Positions 17,798 through 27,460 are shown, numbered from the stretch's first letter. The stretch: 64,000 nt of DNA from Venatoribacter cucullus (GCF_016132445.1 NZ_CP046056.1:1612001-1676000); one strand, 5' to 3'. Program-made: numbers and translations. The notes: a model not told the origin generated them from the letters alone.

Positions 17798-17859
17798 GAT
17801 AGTGCCGAACATACCCGCAGCCTTTTTTCCGCACCGCCGGATACCGATTGGACGACGCT

Positions 17860-18627
17860 ATGAAACCTACTTCTGCTGTTCAAAGTCCGCTGCGTGGTAC
17901 CCAACCACACTGCCAAACCTGCTCCCTGAATGCTTTGTGCCTGCCGCTGTCACTGAATGACTCTGACATGGAACGGCTGGATGACATTATTCGTCGTGGC
18001 CGCCCGATTCAGAAAGGTCAGTTATTGTTCCAGCAGGGTGAAACCTTCCAGTCCGTCTTTGCAGTGCGCACCGGTGCGCTGAAAACCTACACCCTGGCCA
18101 GCAATGGCGAAGAACAGATTACCGGTTTTCACCTGGCCTCCGAGCTGGTTGGCCTGTCCGGTTACGACAATGGCAGCTACCCGTTAACCGCCAAAGCACT
18201 GGAAACCACCACCGTGTGTGAAATTCCGCTGCCGCAGCTGGATACCCTGGCCGATGACCTGCCCGATCTGCGCAAACAATTAATGCGTACTATGGGTACC
18301 GAAATCCGCCACGACCAGAACATGATGCTGCTGCTCAGCAAAAAGAACGCGGAAGAGCGCGTAGCCTCCTTCCTGCTGGATATTTCCCAGCGTTATGCTC
18401 GTCGCGGTTTTTCTGCCAACCACTTCCGTCTGCCGATGTCGCGCGTCGATATCAGCAACTATCTGGGCCTGGCGGTGGAAACCATCAGCCGGGTGTTCAC
18501 CCGCTTCCAGAAAAATGGCCTGATCGAAACCCAGGGCAAGGAAGTGATTCTGCAGGATCTGGATATGCTGCGGGAAATGGCTGGCCTGAACCCGGAAGCC
18601 GAATGCAAAGCGCACAGCGCTGAATAA
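17860..18627 (+). CDS. anr: Anr/FNR-family oxygen-sensing transcription regulator
   Basis: CRP/FNR regulator of 255 residues whose [4Fe-4S] cluster senses O2. Cluster cysteines are C18, C21 and C27 ([11 protein letters not shown]) plus C120 (TTVCEIP). It has a cyclic-nucleotide-like fold, dimer helix and HTH with recognition helix [11 protein letters not shown], which carries the E--SR residues that read TTGAT half sites. The ATG at 17860 (MKPTSAVQ) is preferred over TTG four codons upstream; the ribosome site is weak. It follows the cco genes and likely controls them and ompW. Confidence 0.94.
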   Translation: MKPTSAVQSPLRGTQPHCQTCSLNALCLPLSLNDSDMERLDDIIRRGRPIQKGQLLFQQGETFQSVFAVRTGALKTYTLASNGEEQITGFHLASELVGLSGYDNGSYPLTAKALETTTVCEIPLPQLDTLADDLPDLRKQLMRTMGTEIRHDQNMMLLLSKKNAEERVASFLLDISQRYARRGFSANHFRLPMSRVDISNYLGLAVETISRVFTRFQKNGLIETQGKEVILQDLDMLREMAGLNPEAECKAHSAE

Positions 18628-18644
18628 ACGGCCCTGACTCTTCT

Positions 18645-18675
18645 GCGGCGAAGGTTCCTTCGCCGCTCTTGTTCT
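18645..18675 (+). terminator. Terminator after anr
   Basis: Perfect stem GCGGCGAAGG/CCTTCGCCGC (18645-18666), effectively with a 4-6 base loop, followed by TCTTGTTCT. Ends the anr transcript before ttcA. Confidence 0.7.
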
Positions 18676-18708
18676 GCTATAAAGCGGGCGCAATTCAGGG
18701 GGCCCGCC

Positions 18709-19560
18709 ATGATCGAATCCATCACCGAACGCAAACAACAGCTCGAATTCAACAAACTGCAGAAACGCCTGCGCCGCAACGTCGGTAAAGCCATCGACGA
18801 TTACCGTATGATCGAAGACGGTGACAAGGTCATGGTGTGTCTGTCGGGCGGTAAAGACTCCTACACCATGCTGGATATTCTGCTCAGCCTGCAGAAAAGC
18901 GCGCCCATTCACTTCGATATTGTGGCGGTGAATATGGACCAGAAACAGCCGGGTTTTCCTGAGCATATTCTGCCGGAATACCTGAGCACCCTGGGCATCG
19001 AATACCATATTGTCGAAAAAGACACCTACAGTGTGGTGAAGGAAATTATTCCGGAAGGCAAAACCACCTGCGGCCTGTGCTCGCGCCTGCGCCGTGGCAC
19101 CCTGTACGGTTTTGCCGAAACCATTGGCGCCAATAAAATCGCCCTCGGCCACCACCGCGACGACATTATTGAAACCCTGTTTCTGAATATGTTTTATGGC
19201 GGCAAACTGAAAGCCATGCCGCCTAAGCTGTTAAGCGATGACCAGAAGCATGTGTTGATCCGCCCGCTGGCTTACTGCAAAGAAAGCGATATCGAGCGTT
19301 TTTCCGAAGCCAAAGGCTTCCCGATTATTCCCTGCAACCTGTGTGGTTCGCAGGAAAACCTGCAGCGTCAGAACATTAAAAACATGCTGGCGCAGTGGGA
19401 GCGTGAGCAGCCCGGCCGCAGTGAAAACATTTTTGCTGCTGTGTGCAATGTGGCACCGTCGCAACTGGGCGACCGCGAACTGTTTGATTTTGTCACCCTG
19501 CAGGATAAACAGGACAAGGGCCATCTGTTTACCCGTCTGGATGTGGTACAGATCGATTAA
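18709..19560 (+). CDS. ttcA: tRNA 2-thiocytidine(32) synthetase TtcA
   Basis: ATP-dependent enzyme that thiolates cytidine 32 of certain tRNAs using a labile Fe-S cluster. 283 residues with the PP-loop SGGKDS (46-51) and cluster cysteines C121, C124 (CGLC) and C212 (PCNLC), matching the known E. coli positions closely. The pairing anr-ttcA is common in Gammaproteobacteria. Confidence 0.97.
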   Translation: MIESITERKQQLEFNKLQKRLRRNVGKAIDDYRMIEDGDKVMVCLSGGKDSYTMLDILLSLQKSAPIHFDIVAVNMDQKQPGFPEHILPEYLSTLGIEYHIVEKDTYSVVKEIIPEGKTTCGLCSRLRRGTLYGFAETIGANKIALGHHRDDIIETLFLNMFYGGKLKAMPPKLLSDDQKHVLIRPLAYCKESDIERFSEAKGFPIIPCNLCGSQENLQRQNIKNMLAQWEREQPGRSENIFAAVCNVAPSQLGDRELFDFVTLQDKQDKGHLFTRLDVVQID

Positions 19561-19578
19561 TTAAGCAATCGGTTTAAA

Positions 19579-19607
19579 CGGGCGATTACAGATCGCCCGG
19601 TAATTTT
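19579..19607 (+). terminator. Terminator after ttcA
   Basis: Stem CGGGCGAT/ATCGCCCG with a 5-base loop, then GTAATTTTT. It overlaps the last codons of the convergent gene at 19586. Confidence 0.75.
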
Positions 19608-20044
19608 TCAATCACCATCAGCCGATATTCCCCCGGCCCTTTCAGACGCAGCTGCAGCTGATAGCGCCGCTCACTGTCCACATCTTCGGCGACCATATTC
19701 AACTCGCAATGATCCGGGTGTAACTGCGCCTGTGGCGGCTGTAAGCGCACCCTGTACAGCTGATCCAGCTCGTCAATAACACGGGTGGAAACTGCCTCAT
19801 CGGGCTGTTCATTCATACTCTTGCGGATCCACTGCACCAACAGCCGGTGACGATCATCATCAAGGGTGCGCACCAGCCGCAAATAGCCCGTCTCCGTAGC
19901 CGACTTCCATGGGCAGAGCGAATCGGCCCATTCAATATCCGCCGGCATTTTATACACGGCACTAAAGGCCGGATCGGCCAACAGCTTACCGCTGCTGAGC
20001 ATCAGCAACAGGCCCAGAAAGCCCATAAGCAGCGCTGATTTCAT
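19586..20044 (-). CDS. Predicted secreted protein of unknown function
   Basis: 152 residues, not recognised. Starts with a signal peptide (MKSALLMGFLGLLLMLSSGKLLA, cleavage near LLA-DPAF); the mature part has two cysteines (SLCPWK and DHCELN) that could form a disulfide, and a beta-rich C-terminus. ATG 20044 follows AGGAGA at good distance; longer upstream reading lacks a ribosome site and would bury the signal peptide. It stands alone between ttcA and greB, convergent with ttcA. Confidence 0.7.
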   Translation of the reverse strand: MKSALLMGFLGLLLMLSSGKLLADPAFSAVYKMPADIEWADSLCPWKSATETGYLRLVRTLDDDRHRLLVQWIRKSMNEQPDEAVSTRVIDELDQLYRVRLQPPQAQLHPDHCELNMVAEDVDSERRYQLQLRLKGPGEYRLMVIEKLPGDL

Positions 20045-20163
20045 AAGATTCTCCTGCGTTCCAGACCAGACAGCATAGCAAAGGGGCGGCGGGCATTCCC
20101 GTTTCCGCGCCGGCAATGTTACCCTTGCCGCATTCATTGTTCAGCGTCACAAAGGTTATCGGC

Positions 20164-20646
20164 ATGGCGACCAAACTCATTACCCGCGAAGGCTTTAACC
20201 GGCTGCAGCAAGAGCTGGATGAGCTGTGGCGGGTGGAACGCCCGGAGGTAACCCGCAAAGTGGCCTGGGCCGCCAGTCTGGGCGATCGCAGTGAGAATGC
20301 AGACTACCAGTACAACAAGAAAAGACTGCGCGAAATTGACCGCCGTGTGCGCTACTTACGCAAAGCGCTGGAAGACCACAAGGTGGTGGATTACAGCCCG
20401 CAGCAGGATGGCCGGGTATTTTTCGGCGCCTGGGTGGAAGTGGAAAACGACGCCGGCGACAGCCTGCGTTTCCGCATCGTTGGCTACGACGAAATTTTCG
20501 GCCGCAACGATTATATTTCCATCGACTCCCCCATGGCCCGCGCGCTGCTGAAAGCACAGGTGGATGACGAAGTGGTGGTCAACACGCCGGCCGGCAAGGC
20601 CACCTGGTATGTGAACGCCATTGATTACGTGAAGGAGCCGGCGTGA
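20164..20646 (+). CDS. greB: Transcription elongation factor GreB
   Basis: Rescues backtracked RNA polymerase by stimulating transcript cleavage. 160 residues: N-terminal coiled coil (about 1-75) with conserved acidic tip (SLGDRSENADYQYNKK), then an FKBP-like domain. The segment RRVRYLRKALE and basic character fit GreB rather than GreA. ATG 20164 (MATKLITREG) is the family start. Overlaps the next gene by four bases. Confidence 0.95.
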   Translation: MATKLITREGFNRLQQELDELWRVERPEVTRKVAWAASLGDRSENADYQYNKKRLREIDRRVRYLRKALEDHKVVDYSPQQDGRVFFGAWVEVENDAGDSLRFRIVGYDEIFGRNDYISIDSPMARALLKAQVDDEVVVNTPAGKATWYVNAIDYVKEPA

Positions 20647-21227
20647 CCGCTGAGGATACGCTGCAACCCCTGCAGGCCTTACTCAGCCTGCGCCTGGCCG
20701 ATGGCTGTCCCTGTTCCGAATACGATTTACTGCGCTGGCTGCAGCAGCCGCAACAAGGGCTGTTCAGCCCCACCGCACTGCAGGAACCCCAATCCATGTT
20801 TCAGGCGCATTTTCTGCTGATGCATTGTTTGTATAGCCTGCGACAACAGTGGGCGAACGAACGCAGCGCCCTGCTGGATATTTCCGCCCTGCAGATTCAG
20901 AAGCACCCCTGGCCGGCGCACAGCCAGCAACAGCAACCCGACCAGCACGATCCTCTGGCGGCGTATTATCTGGATTTGCAGCATCTGCAAACGTCTGATG
21001 ACGACATCGAACAGTTACTGCGTAACTTCTGGCAACGCCTGTTGCAACCGGCGGATGAAGCCGCTGACCTGGCCACACTGGAATTACAGCCGCCCACGGA
21101 TGCCGGGGAAATTCGTCTACAATACAGAAAACTGGCCATGCGCCATCACCCGGATCGCGGTGGACAGCCAGAACGCTTCCGCGATATTCAATCCGCTTAT
21201 CAACGCTTACGGCAACGCTACTTATGA
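20643..21227 (+). CDS. DnaJ-related J-domain protein
   Basis: 194 residues with an N-terminal DnaJ-related region (about 5-130; SEYDLLRWLQQP, MFQAHFLLMHCLYSLRQQW) and a C-terminal J domain holding the HPD tripeptide (RHHPDRGG), which stimulates DnaK ATPase. This layout, with the J domain at the C-terminus, is a recognised gammaproteobacterial family of unknown client. It overlaps greB and the deacetylase gene by four bases each, so the three are translationally coupled. Confidence 0.88.
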   Translation: MTAEDTLQPLQALLSLRLADGCPCSEYDLLRWLQQPQQGLFSPTALQEPQSMFQAHFLLMHCLYSLRQQWANERSALLDISALQIQKHPWPAHSQQQQPDQHDPLAAYYLDLQHLQTSDDDIEQLLRNFWQRLLQPADEAADLATLELQPPTDAGEIRLQYRKLAMRHHPDRGGQPERFRDIQSAYQRLRQRYL

Positions 21228-22270
21228 AAATAATCACGCACTGGCTGGCCTCGTTCAGCCTTTTTCTTGCCCTGCCCGCCAACGCCCAGCTGGTGATTCT
21301 GCAGTATCACCATATCGCTACCGACACGCCGCCGGTTACCAGCATCAGTCCCGCAGGTTTTGAAGAACATATGCAATTGCTGGAACAGGAAAATATGGTG
21401 GTGGTCGATTTAAAAGACGCGCTGGCGAAAATCCGCGCTGGTATTGCCCTGCCGGAAAAAGCCGTGGCGATTACCTTCGATGATGCCTACGTTTCTATTT
21501 ACGACAACGCCTTTCCGCGTCTGCAAGCCCGCAACTGGCCCTTTACCGTCTTCGTTAACACCAGGGCCGTGGACGAACGCCACAATGTGGTGATGAGCTG
21601 GGATCAGCTGCGCGATATGCAAAACCACGGCGGCTTAATTGCCAACCACACGCAATCACACCCTTACCTGATTGAACCGCCACAAAATACCCAACTGGCG
21701 GACTGGCTGGAGATGGAAATTAACGGCGCCGAACAACGCCTGCAGAAAGAATTAGGCACCAGCCATAAAATACTGGCTTACCCCTATGGTGAATACAACG
21801 TTGCCGTGCGCGACTGGCTACAGCAGCAAGGCTACATTGCCCTGGGGCAACAGTCCGGCCCGGTCGGTACCAGCTCGCATTTTCAGGCGTTACCACGCTA
21901 TCCGGCTGCCGGCATTTATGCCAATCCGAAAACACTGCGTACCAAGCTCTATACCAAGGCGTTTCCTATCCCGGCGGAACAATCGGTCGAGCCGGTGCTG
22001 AGTACCGACAACAACCCGCCAGCCTTAACCCTGACCTTCAGCAGCACGGACTTATATGCCCGCCAGATTCAATGCTACTCGGGTGCCGAAGGCGCTATTC
22101 CAACCAAAGTGCAGCAAACCGGGCAGGGTATTCAGATTGATACCGCTGCCCGTGGTCCGATTAAAGCAGGGCGTGACCGCTACAACTGCACCGCTCCCAG
22201 CAAAAACAGCCCCGGCTGGTATTACTGGTATTCCCAGGCCTGGATTAACCCGGCGGTTAAAAACCGCTGA
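21224..22270 (+). CDS. Exported polysaccharide deacetylase
   Basis: 348 residues with a signal peptide (LASFSLFLALPANA) and a NodB domain: first metal motif TFDDAY (about 87-92), HTQSH (about 142-146) supplying the two metal histidines, and a later AYPYGEY motif. Similar to the deacetylase half of PgaB/IcaB, so it may N-deacetylate a surface or periplasmic glycan. The C-terminal ~100 residues are a separate domain I do not recognise. Third gene of the greB run. Confidence 0.85.
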   Translation: MKIITHWLASFSLFLALPANAQLVILQYHHIATDTPPVTSISPAGFEEHMQLLEQENMVVVDLKDALAKIRAGIALPEKAVAITFDDAYVSIYDNAFPRLQARNWPFTVFVNTRAVDERHNVVMSWDQLRDMQNHGGLIANHTQSHPYLIEPPQNTQLADWLEMEINGAEQRLQKELGTSHKILAYPYGEYNVAVRDWLQQQGYIALGQQSGPVGTSSHFQALPRYPAAGIYANPKTLRTKLYTKAFPIPAEQSVEPVLSTDNNPPALTLTFSSTDLYARQIQCYSGAEGAIPTKVQQTGQGIQIDTAARGPIKAGRDRYNCTAPSKNSPGWYYWYSQAWINPAVKNR

Positions 22271-22279
22271 GGTATCAGG

Positions 22280-22981
22280 TTAAAGCAACCGCGCGAGCTG
22301 GCTGAGTTGCTGCTCGCGCGTTCGCCAGTCGGGCAGGCACTGGCTCATTAAGGCACGGAATCCCGGCCCGTGGTCAAAGTGTTTCAGGTGGCAAAGTTCG
22401 TGCACCACCACCAGCTCCAGCAGGTGTTCGGGCAGCTGCATTAATGCCAGATTCAGATTGATGTAACCACGTTGCGACAAACTGCCCCAGCGGGTACGCA
22501 TTTTCTTAATCCGCAATTGCGGCCGCTGGCTGGCAAAGGGCGAAAAAGCCGGCCACCAGCGTTCGATCATGCGGGTAAATTCCAGTTTGGCCTGGCTGCG
22601 CAACCAGGTATCCAGCGCCAGCTGGGTTTGTTCAACGCTCCAGCCGGACGGCACCCACACCGCTTGTTCCGACACCATAAACTCACTCAGCGCACTTTCG
22701 CGCACCGGCAGTTGCCGGCCCTGCACCAGCAAATGCTCACTGCGCGCCTGGCGCCGCTGGCGAAATTCGCTGCGCCGCTGCACTAACCAGTCGTGATGCT
22801 GCTTAACAAACGCCAGCACCTGATCTTTGGCAGTGCCCAGCGGAATACGCAGATCAATCTCACCGCTGCTGTTCAGTTGCAGCCGCATACTTTTGCGCCG
22901 CATAGCCGATACCAGCACCGGGACTTCTTCCTGTCCCAGCGTCAGCATAAATTGTTGCCGGTAAGATTTTCGCGCAGTCAT
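22280..22981 (-). CDS. YgjP-like zinc metallopeptidase (DUF45)
   Basis: 233 residues of the M48-related YgjP/DUF45 family. Zinc motif HELCHLKHFDHG near 190-201 (HExxH plus a downstream His), preceded by KMRTRWGS and a conserved DUF45 N-domain. Cellular substrate unknown. Convergent with the deacetylase gene, with only nine bases between stops. Confidence 0.9.
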   Translation of the reverse strand: MTARKSYRQQFMLTLGQEEVPVLVSAMRRKSMRLQLNSSGEIDLRIPLGTAKDQVLAFVKQHHDWLVQRRSEFRQRRQARSEHLLVQGRQLPVRESALSEFMVSEQAVWVPSGWSVEQTQLALDTWLRSQAKLEFTRMIERWWPAFSPFASQRPQLRIKKMRTRWGSLSQRGYINLNLALMQLPEHLLELVVVHELCHLKHFDHGPGFRALMSQCLPDWRTREQQLSQLARLL

Positions 22982-23019
22982 AAGCCTGTTAGGATGAGCA
23001 GCTATTTCAGGAGTACCCC

Positions 23020-23592
23020 ATGTCAGATCTCAATAGTATCCCATCCCTTTCTGAAGACGAACTGGAAACCCTCGGCGTCCTGCTGGAAGACGAAGCCGAG
23101 CGGCAGGACAGTTTTGATTTTTTCGCCGTCCACGGTCTGATGACCGCGTTAATCGCCGGCCCGGTCGAGTTTTCGGTACAACAGATCTGGGACTGCGCTT
23201 TTGACGAACAGCTGGGGTTCAGCAAAGCCGAACAAGAGCAGGTGAACAGCCTGTTGCTGAAACTGAGCAAAGAAATTCAGGCCTGGCTGGATTCCGGTCA
23301 GGATTTCCCGGTGCCCTGCGATTTAACCCTGCTGGATGACGAAGACGAGCCACCGGTAGAAAGCTGGGCCATGGGTTTTATGACCGGTGTGCTGCTGCAG
23401 GAAGAACAATGGTACGCGCGCAACGAAGAAACCGTTGCGCAGCATCTGTTCCCCATTATGTACGCCTCCGGTTTGTTTATGGATGAGCCGGAAATGGCCG
23501 ACATTGACGAGGACGTCGATTTATCCAACCAGATGTGCGCCAATATTCCGGCTGCGGTGGTTGAGCTGTATCTGATGCTGCACGCCGAATAA
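23020..23592 (+). CDS. UPF0149 (YgfB/YecA) family protein
   Basis: 190 residues, all-helical acidic protein of UPF0149. Conserved marks include FFAVHGLMTALIAGP and SWAMGFMTGV. No C-terminal SEC-C zinc tail is present, so it is the short YgfB-like form. Function unknown here; YgfB in Pseudomonas affects gene regulation, which is only suggestive. Confidence 0.88.
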   Translation: MSDLNSIPSLSEDELETLGVLLEDEAERQDSFDFFAVHGLMTALIAGPVEFSVQQIWDCAFDEQLGFSKAEQEQVNSLLLKLSKEIQAWLDSGQDFPVPCDLTLLDDEDEPPVESWAMGFMTGVLLQEEQWYARNEETVAQHLFPIMYASGLFMDEPEMADIDEDVDLSNQMCANIPAAVVELYLMLHAE

Positions 23593-23620
23593 AGGCGTTA
23601 AACAGCGTTATTCCGATATA

Positions 23621-23648
23621 AAAAAACGGGGCCAGGCCCCGTTTTTTT
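23621..23648. terminator. Bidirectional terminator
   Basis: A6, stem CGGGG/CCCCG around CCAGG, then T7. Serves the UPF0149 gene on plus and the PstS-OmpA gene on minus. Confidence 0.9.
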
Positions 23649-23700
23649 ATACCTTGGCATTGTTAGCCGGCTAACCACCCGTTTTATGATGCCAGCGGAT

Positions 23701-25110
23701 TTATTCGGCCCCGGCCAGATTATTCATTACCGGCTGCGTGGCTGGCGGAGCAATCTGCGCGCCCGGTGTCCGCACCCACACTTCGACGCGGCGGTTTTTC
23801 AGACGACCATCTTCGCCTTCCACCGAAGCCACCAGCAGATCATCCCCGAAACCTACCGATGCCTGCGGGTAAATACCTTCGCGCACCAGCTCCCGCCGTA
23901 CCGACATAGCACGCAGTTTGGATAATAACTGCGAACGATTTTCGGTTTTTTTCGGGTCACCAAAACCCACCAGCACCAGTTCGGCCTGCGGCTGCGCCTC
24001 AAGGTAACGCACCAACCGCTGCAGATCTTTCAGGCCCTTGTTATCCAGCCGCGCACTGCCCTGCTCAAAGCGGAAGTTCAGGGTTAAACGCTGGGCGTCT
24101 TCGGTCAGCTGACGGAATTCCTGCGGTAATTCGTGGTAAAACTCCGGCAGAACGGCCATGACTTCCTGTGACACAAAGCCGGTATCCGCCACAATCTGCT
24201 GGCCGGCGTCGGCCAGCGCAAACTGAATAAATTCCTCTACGGCCGGTTTTACCTGCGCACGGGTATACAAAAATAAGCGCCGTGCCAGGGCATAATCTTC
24301 GGTGGCCACCGTCAGTTTGTTCGGCAGCATGGCCCGTGACGTACCGTCATACACGGCAATGGCTTTGGCTGAGCGCACCGACGATAAACCAACAAACCCA
24401 ATCGCACCCGGCTGAGCCGCCACCGCATCGGACAATTCAGCGGTGGATTCATAACGCAGGGCATTGGCAGCCAGTGGCTGATCATCCAGTACCATGCTTT
24501 TAAAACTGTCCCAGGTACCGGATTTATCATCCCGGGCGTGCAGATGAATGGCGCCACGGAAGCCACCCAGTTCCGACCAATCCTGAACCGCACCGGAAAA
24601 AATCGCCGCAATCTGGTCAACACTCAGTTCGCTGATGGGGTTATCCGGATGCACAATCACCGCCAGACCATCAATAGCCACCACATGCTCGGTAGCAAAC
24701 GAGCGCATATCCGCTACCGGTTTCAGCAAGTCATATTCTTTGTCTTTAATCGGGCGGGAAGAGGCAGCGATGTCGCCACTGCCATCCAGCAACGAACGGT
24801 AACCGGTACCGGAACCATGGGCCGCCACCAGTACCTCTACCCGGGTGCGCAGCTTCTCGTGGCGGCCACTGATCAGACGTTCGTTTTCCACACCGGTCGG
24901 CTCAATCCGAACCTGCGATAACCCGGCATCCCGGAACCACTTCTGCAGCAGATTGGGCGCCAGTTCTTCACCGATGGTATTAGAGCCATGAATGGCAAAC
25001 AGCCGCACCTTGCTGTCGGAGGGCAGCGTATCCAGTACGGAAGCCTGGCTTACCAGGCTGAGACAGGAGAATAAAACCGTTAACAAGACTGCAGAAAGTT
25101 GCCGGAACAT
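23701..25110 (-). CDS. PstS-like phosphate-binding protein fused to an OmpA domain
   Basis: 469 residues: signal peptide (VLFSCLSLVSQA), a PBP-like domain of the PstS/SphX type (about 35-320; AIHGSNTIGEELAP, SGTGYRSLLDGSGDIAASSRPI, DDKSGTWDSF) and an OmpA peptidoglycan-binding domain (about 345-455; NFRFEQGSARLDNKG, RRVEVWV). Inference: a phosphate or anion receptor tethered to the cell wall rather than a transporter component, since no pstCAB is nearby. The signal sequence has no clear lipobox. Confidence 0.82.
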   Translation of the reverse strand: MFRQLSAVLLTVLFSCLSLVSQASVLDTLPSDSKVRLFAIHGSNTIGEELAPNLLQKWFRDAGLSQVRIEPTGVENERLISGRHEKLRTRVEVLVAAHGSGTGYRSLLDGSGDIAASSRPIKDKEYDLLKPVADMRSFATEHVVAIDGLAVIVHPDNPISELSVDQIAAIFSGAVQDWSELGGFRGAIHLHARDDKSGTWDSFKSMVLDDQPLAANALRYESTAELSDAVAAQPGAIGFVGLSSVRSAKAIAVYDGTSRAMLPNKLTVATEDYALARRLFLYTRAQVKPAVEEFIQFALADAGQQIVADTGFVSQEVMAVLPEFYHELPQEFRQLTEDAQRLTLNFRFEQGSARLDNKGLKDLQRLVRYLEAQPQAELVLVGFGDPKKTENRSQLLSKLRAMSVRRELVREGIYPQASVGFGDDLLVASVEGEDGRLKNRRVEVWVRTPGAQIAPPATQPVMNNLAGAE

Positions 25111-25173
25111 CAGGGGCCACCTAAGAAGAAAGTTGGATGGCCGCGATGCTAGAGAGGATTTATTACCGTTTTG

Positions 25174-25857
25174 TTACAGGGAGCTGTCAGGAACGTTACG
25201 TACGTGCGGCAGGCGGGCCTGCTGGTAACGCGGTTCCTGCACTTTTTTCTGCATATTGCGCAAGGTGTAGTACGGGGTATCCACCACCAGGCTGTTAATC
25301 AGCCAGCCCGGAATACCGCCCCCCGGATCGGCATGCACCTGATAGGTCACTTCCACCCAGCCGGCCGCTAATGGCCGGAATTGCCAGAAGCCCTGCATAT
25401 CGGTAATTCGGATCATGTCTTCGTTGGGCGGAAAAACATCGTTACGCACCGCCATATCGATACGTACGGTGTGAGTATCCGGATCTTGCTGCAGCAGGCT
25501 GTGTACCACGCTGTCGCGGTCTTTTACCGGCCACGGCGCTCCCGTCACCATATAGAACATAATCTCTTCGGCGCCGGGACGTTCGATAATATCAATGGCG
25601 CGGCACTGATGAATCCATTCCGCCGCGTGGTGATGATCTTCAATCAGGGCCACCAGCGCCGTTAAGCTGCTTTGTACCTGCATCACACCACGGAACTCTT
25701 TTAACGGCGAATCCGGATTGATCCGGGTGTAAACCCGGATACGGTTGTCGTCATCCTGCTTTTCCAGCGACCAGTTCTGCGTCTGGGCACTGACTCCCGA
25801 CATCAACAGCGACAGGATCAGGATTAATCCGCACTGCCAGGCAGTCATTCTTTGCAT
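25174..25857 (-). CDS. Secreted START-domain protein
   Basis: 227 residues with signal peptide (LILILSLLMSGVSAQ) and a START/SRPBCC lipid-binding-like fold; GAPWPVKDRDSVV and YQVHADPGGGIPGWLIN are typical of bacterial START proteins. Ligand unknown. No lipobox. Located 63 bases downstream of the PstS-OmpA start on the same strand, with no obvious terminator between. Confidence 0.82.
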   Translation of the reverse strand: MQRMTAWQCGLILILSLLMSGVSAQTQNWSLEKQDDDNRIRVYTRINPDSPLKEFRGVMQVQSSLTALVALIEDHHHAAEWIHQCRAIDIIERPGAEEIMFYMVTGAPWPVKDRDSVVHSLLQQDPDTHTVRIDMAVRNDVFPPNEDMIRITDMQGFWQFRPLAAGWVEVTYQVHADPGGGIPGWLINSLVVDTPYYTLRNMQKKVQEPRYQQARLPHVRNVPDSSL

Positions 25858-25973
25858 ACATTCACCCGTAATCCTCAGCCCGGAGGATGCCTGTTTGGGC
25901 CGGCACTCAATAGGTGCAGTTATGCCAATCTGGCATTGGTTATGGCTCTTTATGCACCCTGCCTGTCAGTAAC

Positions 25974-26270
25974 TCAATGGCCGCCCTGACACTGCGGCGA
26001 TGGCGGTACGGTTGCCTGTTGCCATTCGTCAGGGCTGTACAGATGTAAGGCCAGCGCATGCACCGGCCCCTGCAGTTCTGCGGCCAGCAGCTTATAAATC
26101 TGCTGATGGCGCGCCACCACCCGCTGGCCGTTAAAGGCCGCGCTGACCAGAACCAGTTTGAAGTGTGAGTCGGTTGCCGGGCCGGCGTGCATATGGCTTT
26201 CGTTCAGTAATTCCAGATGTTCGGGGTTCAGAACCGCCAGTTTGGTGCGGATTTGATCAGCAATGGTCAT
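25974..26270 (-). CDS. BolA-family protein
   Basis: 98 residues of the BolA fold, which works with monothiol glutaredoxins in Fe-S handling. Marks: MHAGPATDSHFKLVLVS, the HQQIYKLLA helix and VHALALHLYSPDEW. ATG 26270 (MTIADQIRTKL) matches the family start. Closer to BolA than to the shorter IbaG. The C-terminal tail QCQGGH is not conserved in the family. Confidence 0.9.
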   Translation of the reverse strand: MTIADQIRTKLAVLNPEHLELLNESHMHAGPATDSHFKLVLVSAAFNGQRVVARHQQIYKLLAAELQGPVHALALHLYSPDEWQQATVPPSPQCQGGH

Positions 26271-26400
26271 GGGCCAGCTCCATCGGTTAAGGTCAGGCGC
26301 CACTATAAATCAGGTGCCTGCGGTTGCACACCAACGCCGGCCTTCGCTACAGTACCGCCTTTGCCCTAACGACACAGAAACTACTTAACGGAAGCTCATC

Positions 26401-27021
26401 ATGCAGGATATCGATACCACCAGCACTCAGTCACTGATTGACCGTTACTATCAGGAAGAGAAGGCGCTGCGCGAAAAGGAAATGACATTGGCTGCACTGA
26501 CGGTCCGCCTGGACGCCAACGATCTGGCCATGCTGAATGTGATTGCCCGCCGCTTCCGCAAAACCCGCGACGAGATCGCTCAGGAAGTATTATCCAATGC
26601 ACTGGTTGATCTGTTTGCCCGCATTGACGCCGGTGAACGTAAGCTGCTGGCCCGCGATGCCGATGACGCTGCGCGCGCTATTGCCGATGAGATTGCCGAA
26701 GAAAACGGCGTGCGTAATGTTGAAATCAAGACCGGTGTCTGGGCCAACCATGACCGCCAGATTACCAAGCTGGAGCGCAAGAAAGCCCGTCTGTCAGCCT
26801 CAGATACCAGTACCGGAAATACCGCTGAGCAGGATGCTGAGCCGTCTGCTGACATCAGCAATGACATGGAAGCCGGGACTCAGGCAGATACGGTAACGGA
26901 TAACGCAGACACGCAGGAAAACCTGGTGAGCACGGACAGCAGCCCGGCCATCAGTGCCGGTAATGAAGAAGAAAACACCACCTCAGCGCCGGCTCCGGCG
27001 CTGTCGATGTTTGCGGGCTGA
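26401..27021 (+). CDS. Ribbon-helix-helix-like protein with acidic low-complexity tail
   Basis: 206 residues, not recognised as a named family. Residues 29-75 (LAALTVRLDANDLAMLNVIA followed by RRFRKTRDEIAQEVL) look like a ribbon-helix-helix DNA-binding motif: a strand then two helices. Residues 76-135 are charged and helical; 136-206 are a disordered Asp/Glu/Ser/Thr-rich tail ending APALSMFAG. May be a DNA-binding regulator. No linked gene on the same strand. Confidence 0.65.
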   Translation: MQDIDTTSTQSLIDRYYQEEKALREKEMTLAALTVRLDANDLAMLNVIARRFRKTRDEIAQEVLSNALVDLFARIDAGERKLLARDADDAARAIADEIAEENGVRNVEIKTGVWANHDRQITKLERKKARLSASDTSTGNTAEQDAEPSADISNDMEAGTQADTVTDNADTQENLVSTDSSPAISAGNEEENTTSAPAPALSMFAG

Positions 27022-27076
27022 TGCCTGCGGCAACGGCGGAGCAATCTGCTTCGCCGTTGCTGAGCTTTAACAGCCG

Positions 27077-27268
27077 TTATTTACGCCAGATGCGCAATTC
27101 GCGGAACTCACCCGGCCCGGCCTGACGCCATAACACATCCATGGGGTCGGGAAAGACGAACTTATTACCGACCAAAAAACCTTCCAGACGTTGTCCTGAT
27201 ACCGTTGCTGAGGCATGCCGGCCTTGTTTACGGACACTGCGTACAAAGTCTTCCTGCAAAACATCCAT
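27077..27268 (-). CDS. Small protein of unknown function
   Basis: 63 residues starting MDVLQEDFVRSVRKQGRHAS, mixed strand-helix pattern ending RELRIWRK; no recognised family. ATG 27268 lies eight bases after GGAG, and an upstream frame extension lacks a better site. The 192-base gap to ylqF holds nothing else obvious. Kept because the ribosome site and composition look coding. Confidence 0.5.
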   Translation of the reverse strand: MDVLQEDFVRSVRKQGRHASATVSGQRLEGFLVGNKFVFPDPMDVLWRQAGPGEFRELRIWRK

Positions 27269-27460
27269 AGTGGTTGTCTCCAATCCGATCAAAAGCATCT
27301 GAACCGTGACTCAGATGACGGTAACCTGAAATTGTGACAAGCCTGTGTCGGGCAAAGCCATCCGGCTGCGCAAGGCAATACAGGATGAGCGGTTGCTCTC
27401 CACCGGCCTTGCTTTACAATGTGCCGCCCTTTCAAACACTCGTCAACCGGAAAGCACGCT

